Part shown: positions 29,034 to 38,335 of the stretch, piece after piece
Numbering within the stretch: the stretch's first letter is position 1
Layout of the letters: every line of letters starts with the position of its first letter
NCBI RefSeq assembly: GCF_027923545.1
Contig: NZ_BROH01000001.1
Coordinates: 1 to 64,000 of the forward strand
Direction of reading: 5' to 3'
Length of the DNA stretch: 64,000 nt
Source of the DNA: Sinisalibacter aestuarii
Lineage (GTDB): Bacteria > Pseudomonadota > Alphaproteobacteria > Rhodobacterales > Rhodobacteraceae
Made by a program: the position numbers and the translations under genes
Notes under the pieces: generated by a model
The model's database searches: none
Told to the model about the DNA's origin: nothing
What the model saw: the letters and a program-made list of their open reading frames with translations, nothing else

Positions 29034-29786
29034 ATGGAACTCGATCTCACATTCTTCGCCGTGGCGATCCCCGCCGTGATCTTCTCCGGATTCTCCAAGG
29101 GTGGGTTCGCCGGCGGGGCCGCCTTTGCCTCGACGCCGCTGCTGGCGCTGATTCTTGAGCCGGGGCAAGCCATCGGCCTGATGCTGCCGCTCCTGATGAT
29201 GATGGATGTGGCCGCGCTGAAACCCTATTGGAAGAAATGGGATGCCCCCGCGGCCACGGCGATGATCATCGGCTCGATCCCCGGTGTCGCGCTCGCCTCG
29301 GCGATCTATTCCTACACCGATCCGGATGTCTTCCGGCTGCTGATCGGCGCGATGTCGGTTCTGTTTGTCGGCTGGCAGATGGTGCGCCAGCTCGGCCTGT
29401 ACCGTCCGGAAGCGCATCGCCTCTCGCTCGGGGCGGGGCGGATTGCCGGGTTCGTCGCCGGGTTCACCAGCTTCATCAGCCATGCGGGCGGGCCGCCCTC
29501 GGCGATCTTCCTGCTCTCGCGCGGGCTCGACAAGCTCACCTATCAATCCACCACGGTGATCATCTTCTGGGTGGTCAACGCGGTGAAGGCGGTGCCCTAT
29601 GCCTTTCTCGGCATCTTCACGGCGCAGACATTGCTGGCCGATCTGCTGCTCGCGCCGGTCGCCTTTCTCGGCGTCTGGCTCGGGGTGCAGGCGCACAAGG
29701 CCGTGTCGGAGAAGTTCTTTTTCGGGCTGACCTATGTGATGCTGCTCGCCACCGGCACGAAGCTGATCTGGGACGCGCTGAGTTGA
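29034..29786 (+). CDS. TauE/SafE-family membrane protein (sulfite/organosulfonate exporter family)
   Basis: A 250-residue protein with about seven hydrophobic segments. The family repeats are visible: FSGFSKGGFAGGAAFASTPL near residue 15 and FVAGFTSFISHAGGPPSAIF near residue 143. This family moves sulfite, sulfoacetate or related anions, and many members have no known substrate. It is divergent from mdh. The ATG at 29034 is chosen over the upstream TTG at 29016. A link to the three sulfotransferase genes nearby is possible but only speculative. Confidence 0.85.
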   Translation: MELDLTFFAVAIPAVIFSGFSKGGFAGGAAFASTPLLALILEPGQAIGLMLPLLMMMDVAALKPYWKKWDAPAATAMIIGSIPGVALASAIYSYTDPDVFRLLIGAMSVLFVGWQMVRQLGLYRPEAHRLSLGAGRIAGFVAGFTSFISHAGGPPSAIFLLSRGLDKLTYQSTTVIIFWVVNAVKAVPYAFLGIFTAQTLLADLLLAPVAFLGVWLGVQAHKAVSEKFFFGLTYVMLLATGTKLIWDALS

Positions 29787-29946
29787 ACGCCCGGGCGAGC
29801 GGCCCCCGCCGCCTTCAGGGGATGAAGGCGCAGGCTTGAACGCACCCGGCATTGGCCCGCCGCCGCTGCGCTGCGGCATTTTTCGCTTGCCCAATCGTGC
29901 GCGCCTATGATCCCTTGCGCAACAAAATTGCTGCACGGAGAGAATC

Positions 29947-30804
29947 ATGACCCAGTCGATGCGCCCCTTCCGGTCGGTGCTGTACATCCCCGGCTCGAAG
30001 GAGCGGGCGCTGGACAAGGCCAGAAGCCTGCCCGCCGACGCCATCATCTTCGACCTCGAAGACGCCGTGGCGCCCGACGCGAAGGACGAGGCGCGCGTGA
30101 CGCTGCGCGCGGAGCTCGACAAGGGCGGCTATGGCAACCGGGCCAGGCTGGTGCGGATCAACGGCTTCGACACGCCCTGGGGCAATGCCGATATCCAGGC
30201 CTTCCGCGGTGCCGAGGTCGACGGCATCCTGCTGCCAAAGGTCAATTCCGCCTATGATATCGAGACGCTGGCCGACATGATGTCGGACGTGGCGATCTGG
30301 GCGATGATGGAGACGGCATCGGGCGTGCTCAACGCCAAGGAAATCGCCGCCCATCCGCGCCTTGCCGGCATCGTGATGGGCACGAACGACCTGATCAAAG
30401 AGCTGGGCGCGCAGCCGGCGCCCGACCGCGCCGAGATTCAGACCGCATTGCAGCTCAGCGTGATCGCCGCCCGCGCCGATGGTGTGCCCATCGTCGACGG
30501 CGTGTATAATGCCTTCAAGGACGATGAAGGGCTCTGGAACGAATGCGATCAGGGCCGCCGGCTCGGCTTCGACGGCAAGACGCTGATCCACCCGGCGCAG
30601 ATCGAGATCGCCAACAAGGCCTTCGCGCCCTCGGACGACGACCTTGATCTCGCCCGCCGCCAGATCGCGGCCTTCGAAGAGGCGGAGGCCGCCGGGCAGG
30701 GTGTGGCGGTGGTCGACGGCAAGATCGTGGAGAACCTGCATATCGTGACCGCCAAGGCGCTGATCGGCAAGGCCGAAGCCATCGCCGCGCTCGAAGGGAG
30801 CTGA
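29947..30804 (+). CDS. mcl2: HpcH/HpaI-family malyl-CoA thioesterase (Mcl2-like)
   Basis: A 285-residue protein of the citrate-lyase-beta/malyl-CoA lyase family. It begins RPFRSVLYIPGSKERALDKA and has IIFDLEDAVAPDAKDEAR (metal ligands), AIWAMMETASGVLNAKEI, VMGTNDLIKELG and GFDGKTLIHPAQI. In Rhodobacter the homologue next to mdh and the mesaconyl-CoA hydratase gene is (3S)-malyl-CoA thioesterase, the hydrolytic step of the ethylmalonyl-CoA pathway. That assignment is by gene order and family; a malyl/citramalyl-CoA lyase role is the alternative. It is followed 2 bp later by the nnrU-type gene. Confidence 0.85.
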   Translation: MTQSMRPFRSVLYIPGSKERALDKARSLPADAIIFDLEDAVAPDAKDEARVTLRAELDKGGYGNRARLVRINGFDTPWGNADIQAFRGAEVDGILLPKVNSAYDIETLADMMSDVAIWAMMETASGVLNAKEIAAHPRLAGIVMGTNDLIKELGAQPAPDRAEIQTALQLSVIAARADGVPIVDGVYNAFKDDEGLWNECDQGRRLGFDGKTLIHPAQIEIANKAFAPSDDDLDLARRQIAAFEEAEAAGQGVAVVDGKIVENLHIVTAKALIGKAEAIAALEGS

Positions 30805-30806
30805 AC

Positions 30807-31367
30807 ATGACGCTGCTCATCATCGGCCTCTTGCTGTGGGTGCTGTCTCACACGCTGAAACGGATCGCGCCCGGCCTGCGGGCGGCGCTTGGCGAGAACC
30901 GGGGCAAGGGGCTGGTCAGCCTCCTGTCGCTCGCCGGGATCGTGCTGATGGTGATCGGCTACCGGGGGGCGGAGACCGTGCCGCTCTACGCCCCGCTGCC
31001 CGGCACGGGGCATCTCAACAACCTGCTGATGCTCGTCTCGCTGTTCTTCTTCGGCGTGGGCGGGATGAAACCGGGGGTGGTGGCCACCAAAGTGCGCCAC
31101 AACATGCTTACCGGCGTGCTGATCTGGGCGGTGGCGCATCTGCTGGTGAACGGCGATCTCGCCTCGGTGGTGCTGTTCGGCGGGATGACCGCCTATGCGC
31201 TTATGTCGATGGCGCTGATCTCGCGCGCGGTGCCGTGGCAACGTCCGGCGCGCGGACCGGCGATGAACGACGTGAAGGCGGCGGTGGGCGCCGTGGTGCT
31301 CTACGCGATCATTTCCGGCATCCATATCTGGCTTGGGCACAACCCCTTCCAGGGCACCTATTCCTGA
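30807..31367 (+). CDS. NnrU-family membrane protein
   Basis: A 186-residue integral membrane protein with five or six hydrophobic segments. It begins MTLLIIGLLLWVLSHTLKRI and has the NnrU-family features RHNMLTGVLIWAVAHLLVNG and ISGIHIWLGHNPF, with conserved histidines that could bind haem or metal. NnrU was named in a denitrification cluster, but most members stand outside such clusters and have no assigned role. It is co-transcribed between mcl2 and the mesaconyl-CoA hydratase gene. Confidence 0.85.
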   Translation: MTLLIIGLLLWVLSHTLKRIAPGLRAALGENRGKGLVSLLSLAGIVLMVIGYRGAETVPLYAPLPGTGHLNNLLMLVSLFFFGVGGMKPGVVATKVRHNMLTGVLIWAVAHLLVNGDLASVVLFGGMTAYALMSMALISRAVPWQRPARGPAMNDVKAAVGAVVLYAIISGIHIWLGHNPFQGTYS

Positions 31368-31403
31368 CCCGGCAGAGCACGAACATATAACTGGAGAGCA
31401 GCG

Positions 31404-32438
31404 ATGGCGAAGACCAATTCGGGCCGTTTCTTTGAGGATTACCGCATTGGCGAGGTGATCGCCCACGCGGTGCCGCGCACCGTCGCGGGCGGCGAGCGGG
31501 CGCTCTATCACGCGCTCTATCCGGCCCGCCACGCGCTCTATTCGTCCGACGAGTTCGCCCGCGATTGCGGCCTCGACGCCAGCCCGATCGACGACCTCGT
31601 GGCCTTCCACATCGTCTTCGGCAAGACCGTGCCCGATATCTCGCTGAACGCGGTGGCCAATCTCGGCTATGCCGAAGGGCGCTGGCTGAAGCCGGTCTGG
31701 CCCGGCGATACGCTGCGCGCCGAAAGCCAGGTGATCGGGCTTAAGCAAAACTCCAACGGCAAGTCCGGCGTGGTCTGGGTGCGCACCCGCGGCTACAATC
31801 AGGACGACGAGGCGGTGCTCGACTATATCCGCTGGGTGATGGTGAGGAAGCGCGATCCCGACGCCGCCGCACCGGATACGCTCGTGCCCGATCTCAAGCC
31901 GGTGCTGGCGGCGCAAGACCTTGTGATCCCGGAGGGGCTCGACTTCGCCCGCTACGATTTCACCCTTGCCGGCGAACGCCACCGCTGGGGCGATTACGAG
32001 ATCGGCGAGAGGATCGACCATGTCGATGGCGTGACCATCGAGGAAGCCGAGCACATGATGGCCACCCGGCTGTGGCAGAACACCGCCAAGGTACATTTCG
32101 ACGCTACCAACCGGCCCGATGGCAAGCGGCTGATCTATGGCGGCCATATCATCAGCCTTGCGCGGAGCCTCAGCTTCAACGGGCTCGCCAATGCGCAGAT
32201 GATCGTCGGGCTGAATGCGGGCGCCCATGCCAATCCCTGCTTCACCGGCGATACCGTGCGCGCCTGGTCGGAAGTGCTCGACAAGGCCGAGACGACCCAT
32301 CCCGGCGTCGGCGCGATCCGGCTCCGGCTGGTGGCGGTGAAGCATGGCGCGCCGGCCTTCGCGCTCCGGGGCGACGATGGCAAATACCTTCCCGAAGTGC
32401 TGCTCGACCTTGACTACTGGGCGCTGATGCCGATGTGA
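31404..32438 (+). CDS. mch: Mesaconyl-CoA hydratase (double hot-dog MaoC family)
   Basis: A 344-residue protein made of two hot-dog halves. The first starts GRFFEDYRIGEVIAHAVPRT; the second starts HRWGDYEIGERIDHVDGVTI, and RLIYGGHIISLARSLSFNGL holds a hydratase helix. Length and order match the Rhodobacter mesaconyl-C1-CoA hydratase (about 343 residues), which makes beta-methylmalyl-CoA in the ethylmalonyl-CoA pathway for acetyl-CoA assimilation. GGAGAG precedes the ATG. With mcl2 and mdh next door it forms the downstream part of that pathway. Confidence 0.9.
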   Translation: MAKTNSGRFFEDYRIGEVIAHAVPRTVAGGERALYHALYPARHALYSSDEFARDCGLDASPIDDLVAFHIVFGKTVPDISLNAVANLGYAEGRWLKPVWPGDTLRAESQVIGLKQNSNGKSGVVWVRTRGYNQDDEAVLDYIRWVMVRKRDPDAAAPDTLVPDLKPVLAAQDLVIPEGLDFARYDFTLAGERHRWGDYEIGERIDHVDGVTIEEAEHMMATRLWQNTAKVHFDATNRPDGKRLIYGGHIISLARSLSFNGLANAQMIVGLNAGAHANPCFTGDTVRAWSEVLDKAETTHPGVGAIRLRLVAVKHGAPAFALRGDDGKYLPEVLLDLDYWALMPM

Positions 32439-32445
32439 TCGGGCC

Positions 32446-33258
32446 ATGCGCCGCGCCCTGCCCCTTCTTCTCGCCGCCATGCTGGCCCTGCCCGCCGAAG
32501 CCGGCGGCACCAAGGACGATTATGTCGCCAACCGCAACGACAGCGGCAGCGCCAGCCCCGGACGAGTGACCGGCACCGGCCACCGCGAAGATCCGGTGCA
32601 GCGCTTCGTCGAATCGAACATCGCGGAAACGCTTTATCACGAGCTCGGCCATATGCTGATCGACGTGCTGGAGCTGCCGGTCTTCGGGCCGGAAGAATTC
32701 GCCGTCGATCTCTTTGCCGTGGTGATGATGAACCGGATGCATGACGAAGATACGGTGGTGCGCATGGCCTATGATGTGGCTGCCGCCTATGATGCGGGGG
32801 CAGTGAAGGAACGCACCGCCGGCGATACCCCGGTGATGTGGGATGTGCACGGCTCCGACCGCCAGCGCTACTACAACCTCGCCTGCCTGATGTATGGGGC
32901 GAACCCCGATGCCCGCGCCGACCTGGCCGAAGAGCTTGGCCTGCCGGACGCGCGCGCCGATACCTGCGAAGACGAATATGCCCTGACGGCCCGCGCCTGG
33001 GGCCAGGTGCTCGACCGCATCGCCGCCGGGGCGCCCGGCGCCTCGCTGAAGATGGACTGGATGCTCGACGAATCCAGCCCCGTAACCCGTTACGTCGCCG
33101 CCGAGGTGGACCGGCTGAACTCGATCATGTCGCTGCCGGAGGAGGTCGCCGTGAGCGTGATCCCCTGCGGCGAGGTCAATGCCTTCTACGACCCGGGCCC
33201 GCGCGAGATCATCATCTGCACCGAGATGGCAGAGCACCTCGCCGCGCTGGCCCGATAG
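32446..33258 (+). CDS. Exported DUF4344-type putative metallopeptidase
   Basis: A 270-residue protein with a signal peptide (RRALPLLLAAMLALPAEAGG) and a zinc-binding motif in TLYHELGHMLIDVLELPVFG (HELGH near residue 64), followed by EEFAVDLFAVVMM, in which Glu or Asp can be a third ligand. This is the pattern of the DUF4344 family, whose substrate is unknown. It starts 7 bp after the mesaconyl-CoA hydratase stop, so it is the last gene of that operon. It is probably periplasmic. Confidence 0.82.
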   Translation: MRRALPLLLAAMLALPAEAGGTKDDYVANRNDSGSASPGRVTGTGHREDPVQRFVESNIAETLYHELGHMLIDVLELPVFGPEEFAVDLFAVVMMNRMHDEDTVVRMAYDVAAAYDAGAVKERTAGDTPVMWDVHGSDRQRYYNLACLMYGANPDARADLAEELGLPDARADTCEDEYALTARAWGQVLDRIAAGAPGASLKMDWMLDESSPVTRYVAAEVDRLNSIMSLPEEVAVSVIPCGEVNAFYDPGPREIIICTEMAEHLAALAR

Positions 33259-33322
33259 CCGAACCGGCTTCGCATGCCGCGGCTGCACAGCCGTTGCGCA
33301 ACATATTCAAATATCGAGATTT

Positions 33323-33343
33323 CCAGTTATCCGGATTTCCGGA
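33323..33343. repeat. Intergenic palindromic repeat copy
   Basis: CCAGTTATCCGGATTTC followed by CGGA is an exact 17-bp match to 3795-3811, and a variant CCGG/CATTCCGGG follows. It lies upstream of the sdh operator pair in the region between the DUF4344 gene and sdhC. Confidence 0.55.
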
Positions 33344-33396
33344 AAACCGGCATTCCGGGTTCCGCCCAACCGCTGCAGCGCGCAGCCCATTTCAAT

Positions 33397-33428
33397 CGTG
33401 ATCACGGCGCTGCTTGTTGTGATCACAA
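33397..33428. promoter_or_regulatory. Tandem GntR-type palindromes before sdhC
   Basis: CGTGATCACG (33397-33406) and TGTGATCACA inside TTGTGATCACAA (33417-33428) start 21 bp apart, exactly as before sucC. They lie about 120-150 bp upstream of the sdhC ATG. Confidence 0.75.
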
Positions 33429-33548
33429 AAATGAAAAATCCGCTCCCGTTTCCGCTCACATGCGACATTTTCGCGCCCTCGGGGCGTGACACCGGGATGA
33501 ATTTGATTATGCATGTGCAGAACCGCCAACAGTTCGAGAGGGCATGTC

Positions 33549-33941
33549 ATGGCCGACGTGGAACAGGGCAACCGCCCGCTTTCGCCGCATCTCCAGATTT
33601 ACAAATGGCCGATCAATATGGGGATGTCGATCTTCCATCGGGTCACGGGCGTCGCCATCGGCGTGGTTATCGCCTTCGTCGCGCTGTGGTTTTTCGCCCT
33701 TGCCTGGTCGCCCGAAGCCTTCGCCAAGGCGAATTGGCTGATGACCTCCTGGCTCGGCTGGCTGGTGCTCTTCGGCGGTGCGGTGTCGCTGTGGTTCCAC
33801 TTCGTGAACGGGCTGCGCCACCTGGTGTGGGATACCGGCTCGTCCTTCGGCCAGAAGCGCGTGCGGCGCACGGCGCTCATCGGCCTTGTCTTCATGGTGA
33901 TCCTCACGCTGGTCACCATCTGGGTCGCCGTCGCGGTGTAA
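33549..33941 (+). CDS. sdhC: Succinate dehydrogenase cytochrome b556 subunit
   Basis: A 130-residue membrane anchor with three helices. It begins MADVEQGNRPLSPHLQIYKW and has the quinone/haem signature SIFHRVTGVAIG (S27-R31 region) and the haem ligand histidine in WFHFVNGLRHLVWDTG. It anchors SdhAB to the inner membrane and passes electrons to ubiquinone. First gene of sdhCDAB, behind the tandem GntR-type palindromes. Confidence 0.96.
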   Translation: MADVEQGNRPLSPHLQIYKWPINMGMSIFHRVTGVAIGVVIAFVALWFFALAWSPEAFAKANWLMTSWLGWLVLFGGAVSLWFHFVNGLRHLVWDTGSSFGQKRVRRTALIGLVFMVILTLVTIWVAVAV

Positions 33942-33951
33942 GGAGAACGAT

Positions 33952-34329
33952 ATGCGTTACATGACCGACCGCAAACGCGCCACCGGCCTCGGCTCTGCCC
34001 GGTCCGGCGTTCAGCATTTCTGGGAGCAGCGCGTGAGCGCCATCGCCCTCGTCGTGCTGGCCCCGCTGTTCATCTTCCCGCTCGCCTACAACATGGGCGA
34101 CAGTTACGAGGCCGTGCACGCGGCCTATGCCCATCCGGTGAACGCCACCATCGCCGTCGCCTTCTTCGTCACCGCCTTCCTGCATTTCTTCCAGGGCCTG
34201 CAGGTGGTGATCGAGGATTACGTGCACGGCCGCTGGGAGATCGTGCTGATCATCACCACGCGCCTGCTCTCCGCGCTCTTCGCCCTGATCGGCGTGTTCG
34301 CCATCCTGAAAATCGCCTTCACCGGCTGA
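33952..34329 (+). CDS. sdhD: Succinate dehydrogenase membrane anchor subunit
   Basis: A 125-residue three-helix membrane protein. [20 protein letters not shown] and [18 protein letters not shown] form helix 1, [20 protein letters not shown] carries the haem-ligand histidine, and [16 protein letters not shown] is helix 3. It pairs with SdhC to bind haem b and ubiquinone. It lies 10 bp after sdhC and 10 bp before sdhA. Confidence 0.95.
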   Translation: MRYMTDRKRATGLGSARSGVQHFWEQRVSAIALVVLAPLFIFPLAYNMGDSYEAVHAAYAHPVNATIAVAFFVTAFLHFFQGLQVVIEDYVHGRWEIVLIITTRLLSALFALIGVFAILKIAFTG

Positions 34330-34339
34330 GGTACCCCAC

Positions 34340-36145
34340 ATGGCTGCTTACGAATACGAAACCCATGAATACGACGTGGTCGTGGTCGGCGCCGGCGGTG
34401 CTGGCCTGCGCGCCACCCTTGGCATGGCCGAGCAGGGGCTGCGCACCGCCAACGTCACCAAGGTCTTCCCGACCCGCTCGCACACGGTCGCGGCGCAGGG
34501 CGGTATTGCCGCCTCGCTCGGCAACATGGGCCCCGACAACTGGCAATGGCACATGTACGACACCGTGAAGGGGTCCGACTGGCTCGGCGATACCGACGCG
34601 ATGGAATACCTGGCCCGCGAGGCGCCGAAGGCCGTCTACGAGCTTGAGCATTACGGCGTGCCCTTCAGCCGCACCGAGGAGGGCAAGATCTACCAGCGCC
34701 CCTTCGGCGGCCACACCACCGAATTCGGCGATGGCCCGCCGGTGCAGCGCACCTGCGCCGCCGCCGACCGCACCGGCCACGCCATCCTGCACACGCTCTA
34801 CGGCCAGTCGCTGAAAAACAACGCTGAATTCTACATCGAATATTTCGCCATCGACCTGATCATGTCGGACGACGGCGCGGTGCAGGGCGTGCTGTGCTGG
34901 AAGCTCGATGACGGCACCTTCCACCTGTTCTCGGCCAAGATGGTGGTGCTGGCCACCGGCGGCTATGGCCGGGCCTATTTCTCGGCCACCTCGGCCCATA
35001 CCTGCACCGGCGACGGCGGCGGCATGGTGGCACGCGCGGGCCTGCCGTTGCAGGACATGGAGTTCGTGCAATTCCACCCCACCGGCATCTATGGCGCGGG
35101 CTGCCTGATCACCGAAGGCGCGCGCGGCGAGGGCGGCTACCTGACCAATGCCGAGGGCGAGCGCTTCATGGAGCGCTATGCGCCGCATTACAAAGACCTC
35201 GCCCCGCGCGATTACGTCTCGCGCTGCATGACGATGGAAATCCGCGAGGGCCGGGGTGTGGGCGCGCATGGCGATCACATCCACCTCAACCTGTCGCACC
35301 TGCCCGCCGAAGCGCTGGCCGAGCGCCTGCCCGGCATTTCGGAAAGCGCCAAGATCTTCGCTGGCGTCGACGTGACCAAGGAGCCGATCCCGGTTCTGCC
35401 CACCGTGCATTACAACATGGGCGGCATCCCGACGAATTACTGGGGCGAGGCGCTGAACCCGACCGCCGACGATCCCAACGCCGTGGTACCGGGCCTGATG
35501 GCCGTGGGCGAGGCGGGCTGCGCGAGCGTGCACGGGGCCAACCGCCTCGGCTCCAACTCGCTGATCGACCTCGTGGTCTTCGGCCGCGCCTCGGCGATCC
35601 GTGCGGGCCAGATCATCGAGCCGGGCAAGCCCAACGCGCCGGTCAATCTGGCCAGCGTCGACAAGGCGTTCGAGCGGTTCGACGGGCTGCGCCATGCCAC
35701 CGGCGGCACCCCGACGGCCGAATTGCGCCTTGAGATGCAGCGCACGATGCAGGCCCATGCCGCCGTGTTCCGCACCGCCGATGTGTTGAAAGAGGGCGTC
35801 GAGCTGATGGAGGGCGTTGCCGCCAAGCTTGGCGATCTGCACGTCACCGACCGGTCGCTGGTCTGGAACTCCGACCTGATGGAAACCCTTGAGCTCACCA
35901 ACCTCATGCCCAACGCGCTGGCCACGATCACCGGCGCCGAGGCGCGGCACGAGAGCCGGGGCGCCCACGCGCATGAGGATTACCCGACCCGCGACGACGA
36001 CAATTGGCGCGTGCACACGATCAGCCGTGTCGAAGGCAACAAGGCCGAGCTCAGCTATCGGCCGGTGGTGCTCGATCCGCTGACGACCGAAGCCGAAGGC
36101 GGCATCAGCCTCGCCAAGATCGCGCCCAAGGCCCGGACCTTCTGA
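34340..36145 (+). CDS. sdhA: Succinate dehydrogenase flavoprotein subunit
   Basis: A 601-residue flavoprotein of standard length. The FAD motif is [20 protein letters not shown], the histidine that carries FAD covalently lies in [16 protein letters not shown], and catalytic segments are [20 protein letters not shown] and [18 protein letters not shown]. It oxidises succinate to fumarate. Unusually, the next gene is not sdhB but an unrelated sulfotransferase-like gene. Confidence 0.97.
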   Translation: MAAYEYETHEYDVVVVGAGGAGLRATLGMAEQGLRTANVTKVFPTRSHTVAAQGGIAASLGNMGPDNWQWHMYDTVKGSDWLGDTDAMEYLAREAPKAVYELEHYGVPFSRTEEGKIYQRPFGGHTTEFGDGPPVQRTCAAADRTGHAILHTLYGQSLKNNAEFYIEYFAIDLIMSDDGAVQGVLCWKLDDGTFHLFSAKMVVLATGGYGRAYFSATSAHTCTGDGGGMVARAGLPLQDMEFVQFHPTGIYGAGCLITEGARGEGGYLTNAEGERFMERYAPHYKDLAPRDYVSRCMTMEIREGRGVGAHGDHIHLNLSHLPAEALAERLPGISESAKIFAGVDVTKEPIPVLPTVHYNMGGIPTNYWGEALNPTADDPNAVVPGLMAVGEAGCASVHGANRLGSNSLIDLVVFGRASAIRAGQIIEPGKPNAPVNLASVDKAFERFDGLRHATGGTPTAELRLEMQRTMQAHAAVFRTADVLKEGVELMEGVAAKLGDLHVTDRSLVWNSDLMETLELTNLMPNALATITGAEARHESRGAHAHEDYPTRDDDNWRVHTISRVEGNKAELSYRPVVLDPLTTEAEGGISLAKIAPKARTF

Positions 36146-36151
36146 GCGACG

Positions 36152-37003
36152 ATGGCCGCGAGCACGGGCATAACCGATCGGCGCGTGATCCTGCACCTTG
36201 GCGTGCAGAAAACCGCGTCGACCGCCCTGCACCACTTCCTCAAACGCAATGAGGAGGCGCTGGCGCCGCATCTGATGGTGCGCACGCCGCGTCAGGGCAC
36301 GCCCACCCAGCGCATGGGCCGGGCGGCGGTGGATTACTCGCTGGAGCCGACCCCGGAGCGCGAGGCCGCGTTTGTCGCCTGCATCCGCGAGTTGCGCGAC
36401 GAGATCCTTGCCGATGATCGCCCCGTGCTCGTCAGCCATGAGAACCTGCCGGGCGCGATGCTCGGCAATCCCGGCGTGACAACGCTCTATCCGATGATCG
36501 GGCAGCTGCTCGCGCTGCTCGACGCGCATCTTGCGCCGCTGGTGCCGCATTACGTGCTCTACACCCGCGACATGGCGGCCTGGAAAAGAAGCGCCTACAA
36601 CCAGTCGGTCAAGACAGATGGCTATCCCCGCTCGTTCGAGGCTTTCCTGACCGAAACCGCCGAATGCGGCACCTGGGAGGGGCTTTCCGCGCGGATCGCC
36701 GCCCAGATCGGGGCGAGCCGGTTTACCCGTTTCCGCCTTGAAGACGAGGCCGACCAGCTTCGCCCCGGCCAGCAGCTTCTCACGCTGGCCGGTCTCGACG
36801 CCGCCACGCTGGCCGCGCTCGACCCGATCGCACATCGCCCGAACGAGAGCCTCGCCCCCGGCGCGCTCGAATTCATGCGCCTGGTGAACGAAACCGGGCT
36901 CGCCCCCGGCCCGCGCATGAAGGTGATGAGGCTCGTTATGAACAACCCGGCGCTCTTTGCGCCCGACCCGGACCGCGCCCAATCCCGCGAGGCCCGGACA
37001 TGA
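36152..37003 (+). CDS. Sulfotransferase-like protein (between sdhA and sdhB)
   Basis: A 283-residue protein. [20 protein letters not shown] near residue 10 is the phosphosulfate-binding loop type (QKTASTAL), and [20 protein letters not shown] near residue 131 is the second motif in degenerate form. A central helical part and a short C-terminal region ([19 protein letters not shown]) follow the pattern of bacterial sulfotransferase-like proteins. It lies 6 bp after sdhA and 61 bp before sdhB on the same strand, so it interrupts the usual sdhA-sdhB pair. Function unknown; PAPS dependence unproven. Confidence 0.78.
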   Translation: MAASTGITDRRVILHLGVQKTASTALHHFLKRNEEALAPHLMVRTPRQGTPTQRMGRAAVDYSLEPTPEREAAFVACIRELRDEILADDRPVLVSHENLPGAMLGNPGVTTLYPMIGQLLALLDAHLAPLVPHYVLYTRDMAAWKRSAYNQSVKTDGYPRSFEAFLTETAECGTWEGLSARIAAQIGASRFTRFRLEDEADQLRPGQQLLTLAGLDAATLAALDPIAHRPNESLAPGALEFMRLVNETGLAPGPRMKVMRLVMNNPALFAPDPDRAQSREART

Positions 37004-37064
37004 CCCGCATCAAACGCAGCCCCGGCGGCCAGCCCGCCCCGGCACAGGATCGAAAGGTAGCGAC

Positions 37065-37844
37065 ATGGTTCAACTGACCCTTCCGAAGAACTCCAAGATC
37101 CGCACGGGCAAGACCTGGCCCAAGCCTGATGGCGCCAAGCGCCTCAAGAAGTTTCTGATCTACCGCTTCAACCCGGACGATGGCGAGAACCCCAGGGTCG
37201 ACACCTATTTCGTCGATCTCGACAGCTGTGGGCCGATGGTTCTGGACGCGCTGATCAAGATCAAGAACGAGATCGACCCCACGCTCACCTTCCGCCGCTC
37301 CTGCCGCGAAGGCATCTGCGGCTCCTGTGCGATGAACATCGACGGGCAGAACCACCTTGCCTGCATCTACGGCATCGACGAGGTGCGGGGTGACGTGAAG
37401 ATCTACCCGCTGCCGCATATGCCGGTGGTGAAGGATCTGGTGCCCGACCTCACCCATTTCTACGCCCAGCACGCCTCGATCAAACCATGGCTGGAAACCA
37501 AGTCTTCAGTGCCCGAGAAGGAATGGAAGCAGTCGATCGAAGACCGCAAAAAGCTCGACGGGCTTTATGAATGCGTGATGTGCGCCTCCTGCTCGACCTC
37601 CTGCCCGAGCTATTGGTGGAACTCCGACCGCTACCTCGGCCCCGCCACGCTCTTGCATGCCTATCGCTGGATCATCGATTCGCGCGACGAGGCCACCGGC
37701 GAGCGGCTCGACGATCTGGAAGATCCGTTCAAGGTCTACCGCTGCCATACGATCATGAACTGCGCCCAGACCTGCCCGAAAGGGCTGAACCCGGCCAAGG
37801 CGATTGCCGAGATCAAGAAAATGCATGTGGCGCGCACCCTGTGA
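37065..37844 (+). CDS. sdhB: Succinate dehydrogenase iron-sulfur subunit
   Basis: A 259-residue protein. The [2Fe-2S] ligands are in [20 protein letters not shown], the [4Fe-4S] ligands in [20 protein letters not shown], and the [3Fe-4S] ligands in [17 protein letters not shown]. The ATG at 37065 follows AAAGG; an in-frame upstream extension to 36957 overlaps the sulfotransferase gene and is not conserved. It carries electrons from SdhA to the quinone site. Last gene of the operon, followed by a strong terminator. Confidence 0.97.
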   Translation: MVQLTLPKNSKIRTGKTWPKPDGAKRLKKFLIYRFNPDDGENPRVDTYFVDLDSCGPMVLDALIKIKNEIDPTLTFRRSCREGICGSCAMNIDGQNHLACIYGIDEVRGDVKIYPLPHMPVVKDLVPDLTHFYAQHASIKPWLETKSSVPEKEWKQSIEDRKKLDGLYECVMCASCSTSCPSYWWNSDRYLGPATLLHAYRWIIDSRDEATGERLDDLEDPFKVYRCHTIMNCAQTCPKGLNPAKAIAEIKKMHVARTL

Positions 37845-37865
37845 TCCGCGCTTGACCTGATTGCA

Positions 37866-37893
37866 AAGCCCGGCAACCCTTGCCGGGCTTTTT
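37866..37893 (+). terminator. Rho-independent terminator of the sdh operon
   Basis: A perfect 10-bp stem AAGCCCGGCA / TGCCGGGCTT with a 5-base loop is followed by TTT, 21 bp after the sdhB stop. Confidence 0.88.
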
Positions 37894-37911
37894 CATTTCG
37901 CGGGAGGCATC

Positions 37912-38331
37912 ATGGCAGGGTATTCCGGCAAGCCCCTTGCCGACAAGCTCGGGCTGCAGCATGGCCAGCGCGCGGGCTGGGTCGGCCTGCCCGCGTCGCT
38001 CAGCGCATTGCCGCTTTCGCGCAGCTTCGCCCGGTCCGATCTCGTCGCCCGCTGCCGCGATCTCGCGCCCGGCCCGTTCGACATGATCCATGTTTTCACC
38101 ATGAGCCGGGCGATGCTGGAGAGCGACCTCGACACCGCCCTTGGCCGCCTCGCCCGCGACGGGATGATCTGGGTGAGTTGGCCGAAGAAGGCCGCGAAAC
38201 TGCCCACCGACGTGACGGAAGACGTGGTGCGCGGGCTGGCGCTGGAGGGCCCGCTCGTCGATGTGAAGGTCTGCGCCGTGGATGCGATCTGGTCAGGGCT
38301 GAAACTGGTGATCCGCACGGAATTGCGGTAG
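37912..38331 (+). CDS. DUF3052-type protein
   Basis: A 139-residue soluble protein beginning MAGYSGKPLADKLGLQHGQR and containing FDMIHVFTMSRAMLESDLD and GMIWVSWPKKAAKLPTDVTE. The SWPKK segment and overall size are those of a small family of unknown function (DUF3052). A CGGGAGG ribosome site precedes the ATG. It lies just after the sdh terminator and converges with the YbbP-like permease gene. Confidence 0.7.
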   Translation: MAGYSGKPLADKLGLQHGQRAGWVGLPASLSALPLSRSFARSDLVARCRDLAPGPFDMIHVFTMSRAMLESDLDTALGRLARDGMIWVSWPKKAAKLPTDVTEDVVRGLALEGPLVDVKVCAVDAIWSGLKLVIRTELR

Positions 38332-38335
38332 CGCG